DNA of 64,000 nucleotides from the NCBI RefSeq assembly GCF_020524325.1, contig NZ_JAIVKY010000007.1:62001-126000 (forward strand), given 5' to 3'. Origin of the DNA: Sutcliffiella horikoshii. GTDB lineage: Bacteria > Bacillota > Bacilli > Bacillales > Bacillaceae_I. This document shows positions 60,862 to 64,000 of the stretch, piece after piece; the stretch's first letter is position 1; each line of letters opens with the position of its first letter. The translations under genes and the position numbers were made by a program. Below the pieces are notes generated by a model, which saw nothing but the letters and a program-made list of their open reading frames with translations, did not search any database and was not told where the DNA came from.

Positions 60862-62415
60862 TTACTGTTTCTGCTCCGCCCACTCTTCCACATTCCAAAC
60901 CTTCGTCACCCAGTCCTCATAGAAGCTAGGTTCGTGGCAAACAAGAAGAATAGTACCCTTATAGGCTTTAATAGCACGCTTCAATTCCTCTTTCGCTACT
61001 ACATCCAAGTGGTTTGTCGGCTCGTCAAATAGCAGCCAGTTACTCTCATGCATCATTAACTTACATAAACGCACCTTGGCTTGCTCTCCACCGCTCAACT
61101 GACTCAACGGACGGGAGATATGCTCGTTCTTCAACCCGCAGCGCGCCAAGATTGCACGAACTTGGTGCTGATCAAGGGAAGGAAACTCGTTCCAGACATC
61201 ATCAATCGGCGTGATATCCTTCGCTTTAACCTCTTGTTCAAAATAAGAAGGGAACAAGAAGTCACCGCGAATTACAGAACCGCCAAGAGGATCTATTTTA
61301 CCCAGGATTGTTTTCAATAAGGTCGACTTCCCGACACCGTTGCATCCGACAATCGCAATCTTATCTCCTCGCTCGATTTCCATCGTAAGCTTTGGTAATA
61401 ATGGCTCAGCGTACCCAATCTCAAGATCTTTCGCTTCCACCACATAACGGCTGCTTGCGCGGGACTCTTTAAATTCAAAAGTCGGCTTAGCTGCTGTTTC
61501 TGGGCGGTCAATTCGATCCATGCGGTCCAGTTGCTTTTGACGGCTTTTCGCTCGGCCAGTTGTGGAGTAACGCGCTTTATTTTTCGCAATAAAATCTTCT
61601 TGCTTCTTAATGAATTCTTTTTGCTTCTCATAAGCGTTAATATGTTGATTTTTGTTAATTTCCGCAAGCTCTAAGAATTTTTCATAAGACGCTGTGTAGC
61701 GAGTCAGCTTGGAGAATTCCAGATGGAAAATAACATCCACCACACCGTTCATGAACTCGGTATCATGCGAGATCAATAGGAATGCATGCGGGTACTCTTT
61801 CAAATACGAGCTTAACCAACGGATATGCTCCACATCCAGGTAGTTCGTCGGCTCATCCAGTAACAACACTTGCGGCTGCTCAAGCAACAGTTTCGCCAAA
61901 AGAACCTTTGTACGCTGTCCACCACTTAGTGCAGCAACGTCTCGTTCAAGGCCGATTGCGTCCAAACCAAGACCGCGCGCAGCTTCCTCGACCTTTATAT
62001 CCAAGTTGTAAAATCCGCCGGCATCCAGATGGTCTTGGATTTCGCCCATTTGTTCCAACAGCTCTTCCAATTCTTCTGGAGTAGCCGTTCCCATTTTATC
62101 GGTAATGGCATTCAGTTCTTTTTCTTTTTCATATAAGGGCAAGAATGCATCGCGCAGGATGTCTCTGATCGTTCTTCCAGGCGTCAGCACTGTATGCTGG
62201 TCCAAGTATCCGTAATGCACACCTGGTGTCCACTCAACGCGCCCTGTGTCGTACACGATCTCCCCAGTAATAATATTCATTAACGTCGATTTACCGACTC
62301 CATTTGCCCCTACAAGGCCAACATGCTCGCCTGCCAATAGGCGAAGGGAAACATCTTTAAATAACGTGCGGTCGCCAAAGCTATGGCTTAAACCATCTAT
62401 GCTCAATAAACTCAT
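60862..62415 (-). CDS. ABC-F family ribosome-associated ATPase (YkpA/YbiT-like)
   Basis: About 517 residues: two soluble ABC domains (Walker A GANGVGKST and GCNGVGKST; signatures LSGGQRTKV and LSGGEQAKV; Walker B LLLLDEPTNYLD and LLFDEPTNHLD) joined by a charged P-site-tRNA-interaction linker of about 80 residues (KNQHINAYEKQKEFIKK). There is no membrane domain. ABC-F proteins bind the ribosomal E site and ease stalled translation; some confer antibiotic resistance. ATG 62415 is preferred over ATG 62427, which abuts its ribosome site. Confidence 0.88.
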   Translation of the reverse strand: MSLLSIDGLSHSFGDRTLFKDVSLRLLAGEHVGLVGANGVGKSTLMNIITGEIVYDTGRVEWTPGVHYGYLDQHTVLTPGRTIRDILRDAFLPLYEKEKELNAITDKMGTATPEELEELLEQMGEIQDHLDAGGFYNLDIKVEEAARGLGLDAIGLERDVAALSGGQRTKVLLAKLLLEQPQVLLLDEPTNYLDVEHIRWLSSYLKEYPHAFLLISHDTEFMNGVVDVIFHLEFSKLTRYTASYEKFLELAEINKNQHINAYEKQKEFIKKQEDFIAKNKARYSTTGRAKSRQKQLDRMDRIDRPETAAKPTFEFKESRASSRYVVEAKDLEIGYAEPLLPKLTMEIERGDKIAIVGCNGVGKSTLLKTILGKIDPLGGSVIRGDFLFPSYFEQEVKAKDITPIDDVWNEFPSLDQHQVRAILARCGLKNEHISRPLSQLSGGEQAKVRLCKLMMHESNWLLFDEPTNHLDVVAKEELKRAIKAYKGTILLVCHEPSFYEDWVTKVWNVEEWAEQKQ

Positions 62416-62591
62416 GTTTGTATCCATCCTATCTAAAAAAATATCTACTTTTCATCATACTAAAATTTTCTAGGAATGGCTATGTGGGAAATGAAAGAAG
62501 TTTCTTCCTCCTTGCCTAGAATATCTATACTAAATTCTACCAATCTACTATAAAATAAAAAGTAGATAAAAAGGAATGGTGGGGGAACCTG

Positions 62592-63623
62592 ATGAAGAGA
62601 CGGGCACCGTGGATTGTTTTAGTAGTTTTGTTAATGATTATAGGGAGCGGATTTATACCGACTGGGTATGATGTATTATTTGCAGGGAACCCGTTTAATC
62701 TGGACGAATTTGTTCAGTATGAGGGGGGCTCTGAACTTGACGGTGATTTGGGGATGACCTATGTGGCCAGCCTTCAAAACAGTAAATGGCCAATAATGAT
62801 ACTTACGCATTTTTCCAAGAAGGGGGTAGAGATTGTCCCATCCGTCACTGGGCAACAAGACTTGGGATTTGAGGAGCTTGACTACCAAAATAAAATAATG
62901 ATGGAGCAATCAAAAATCAAGGCGGAATACATAGCACGCGGTCTATTAGGAGAAGAACCCAAGCTTGAGCTGCAAGGATTCTATCCCGTGTATTATTTTC
63001 CAGATTGGAAAAACAAAGATGCGGTGAAAGTAACAGACATTCTGGTAGGCATTGACGGAGAAAAGCTGGAATCATATGAACAATTAGATCAACTAATTGT
63101 AGAAAAAGAACCGGGAGAAATGCTCACGTTGTCGTTGGTACGAGAAGGTAAGGAAATAGAGGTCGATGTTACGACATATCCGTACAAGGATTACTACGGG
63201 AACACCTTGCTTGGAGTATTTTTCGAGGAAGTATTTGAGACATCAAAGGACGAAAACATTGAGTGGCAGAACATAGAGAACTTGGGAGGGCCAAGTGCCG
63301 GGCTCATGATTACGCTCACTCTTCTAGATAAAATGATGGAAGAATCTCTGCTCAAAGGAAATGCGGTAGCAGGTACGGGAACCATCACGATTGACGGGGA
63401 GGTGGGTCCAATCGGAGGCGTGAAACAAAAGGTGATTGGAGCTGCTAATGCAGGCTTTGATTACTTCATCGTTCCATTGGATGGCGAGTGGGACAAAAAT
63501 GAATCCATTGCGAGAAAGACCATAAGCGAAGAAGGTTTAGATATTGAACTTATACCGGTAGGGACGATAGAGGACGCTGTGGATGCGTTGGAGAAGCTTC
63601 CGGAGAAGAAGGGAAGAGAATAG
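62592..63623 (+). CDS. YlbL/SepM-like membrane Lon-type protease with PDZ domain
   Basis: A 343-residue protein with an N-terminal membrane anchor (residues 6-25), a PDZ domain (VTDILVGIDGEKLESYEQL, about 145-205) and a C-terminal Lon (S16) domain with the Ser-Lys dyad in GGPSAGLM and GGVKQKV. It is expected to cleave membrane or secreted peptides outside the cell. B. subtilis ylbL lies next to ylbK and ylbM; neither is here, so this may be a second copy. Start ATG 62592. Confidence 0.88.
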   Translation: MKRRAPWIVLVVLLMIIGSGFIPTGYDVLFAGNPFNLDEFVQYEGGSELDGDLGMTYVASLQNSKWPIMILTHFSKKGVEIVPSVTGQQDLGFEELDYQNKIMMEQSKIKAEYIARGLLGEEPKLELQGFYPVYYFPDWKNKDAVKVTDILVGIDGEKLESYEQLDQLIVEKEPGEMLTLSLVREGKEIEVDVTTYPYKDYYGNTLLGVFFEEVFETSKDENIEWQNIENLGGPSAGLMITLTLLDKMMEESLLKGNAVAGTGTITIDGEVGPIGGVKQKVIGAANAGFDYFIVPLDGEWDKNESIARKTISEEGLDIELIPVGTIEDAVDALEKLPEKKGRE

Positions 63624-63633
63624 AGGGAGATAC

Positions 63634-64000
63634 ATGCTTATCGTTCAAATTGGAGTGATTTTATGGATTGCATTATTAGGCTGTATATATGCAAGAAGAG
63701 AATACAAAAACCTTACAAAAGAGGGAAAAGAGCAGTTGAAAAAGGAACTGAAAAATCCTATTTTGGTCTTCCACATACTACCTAACATCGGATATATCTT
63801 CTTTTTTATAGGGTTGGTACTTAATATCAGCACATTAAAATATATCGCCTTTTTGTTAATGGGTTTAGGGTGGATAATTGATGGAGCTGAGATATGGGAA
63901 GCGGATAGTAAAAGGGGTCTAATTGTTGTATTACTCGGTTCAATAACACTTTTAATCACAACATTTTTAGCCTTAAAATTCCTTTTTGAGTTTCCTCTTT
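63634..64000 (+). CDS. Membrane protein, truncated by window end
   Basis: An open frame from ATG 63634 runs off the right edge (at least 122 residues). It is preceded by GAGGGAGA and lies 10 nt after the protease gene, so the two are probably co-transcribed. It has one N-terminal helix (residues 3-19), a charged loop (RREYKNLTKEGKEQLKKELK) and at least three further helices. No family was recognised. Confidence 0.65.
   Translation, partial: MLIVQIGVILWIALLGCIYARREYKNLTKEGKEQLKKELKNPILVFHILPNIGYIFFFIGLVLNISTLKYIAFLLMGLGWIIDGAEIWEADSKRGLIVVLLGSITLLITTFLALKFLFEFPL

Noticed and set aside
60527-60898. Several overlapping ORFs of 60-76 residues on both strands
   Set aside because: They are translations of 52-bp array C or antisense to the ABC-F gene; their repeated peptides follow the DNA repeat.

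Overview
The window looks like chromosomal DNA from a low-GC, Gram-positive Bacillaceae bacterium (Bacillus/Sutcliffiella-like). The signs are lipoprotein signal peptides on every transporter binding protein, AGGAGG-type ribosome sites with frequent GTG/TTG starts, SigB-type promoters, Fur boxes, YwqH/YwqI, PotABCD and NupNOPQ-like operons, and a KatE-type catalase. I saw no rRNA, tRNA, CRISPR array, prophage or transposase.

Layout. 1-2224 (minus): TAXI-type TRAP importer with its DUF1850 partner. 2415-4536 (plus): a D-2-hydroxyacid dehydrogenase and an orphan YwqH/YwqI pair. 4612-6590 (minus): two PH-domain membrane proteins. 6716-8113: CstB-like persulfide dioxygenase/sulfurtransferase. 8208-16424: two Fur-controlled iron importers, an FbpABC-like ferric system on plus and a four-gene siderophore importer on minus. 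16605-22197: a glycosyltransferase, potABCD and rluF. 22513-27428: nupNOPQ-like nucleoside importer. 27663-34394: an AraC/GyrI regulator, a DUF1761 membrane protein, then an RpiR regulator, serine hydrolase and sugar ABC importer that may handle cell-wall sugars. 34713-38975: SigB-type catalase, then an HxlR regulator divergent from a VOC protein and quinone-reductase-like enzyme. 39331-43452: a membrane protein with an XRE regulator, an alpha/beta hydrolase behind a ribosome-site-masking hairpin, and a three-gene haem-dependent N-demethylase operon. 43477-45552: a partition-like locus made of GTATAC-type iterons, a ParM/StbA actin and a tandem ribbon-helix-helix-like partner. 45676-50937: small membrane proteins, a TPR-dynamin GTPase and a secreted M28 peptidase. 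51140-58488: an rRNA methyltransferase, an ABC-2 transporter divergent from a two-component system, a TPR-like protein and a SigB-type general stress protein. 58590-64000: a thioredoxin-reductase-like flavoprotein, a tryptophan-2,3-dioxygenase homologue, an ABC-F protein, a YlbL-like protease and a truncated membrane-protein gene.

The main themes are nutrient and metal uptake (seven importers), stress defence (SigB and thiol/quinone-type enzymes), and an unusual amount of intergenic repeat DNA. The repeats comprise three separate tandem arrays with an exact 52-bp period, one array of TCGCCCG motifs about every 20.5 bp, four copies of a roughly 125-bp element with short terminal inverted repeats, and several GGGTCTG/CAGACCC palindromes used as terminators. 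The most unusual functional locus is the iteron-ParM-adaptor cassette in what otherwise looks like chromosome.
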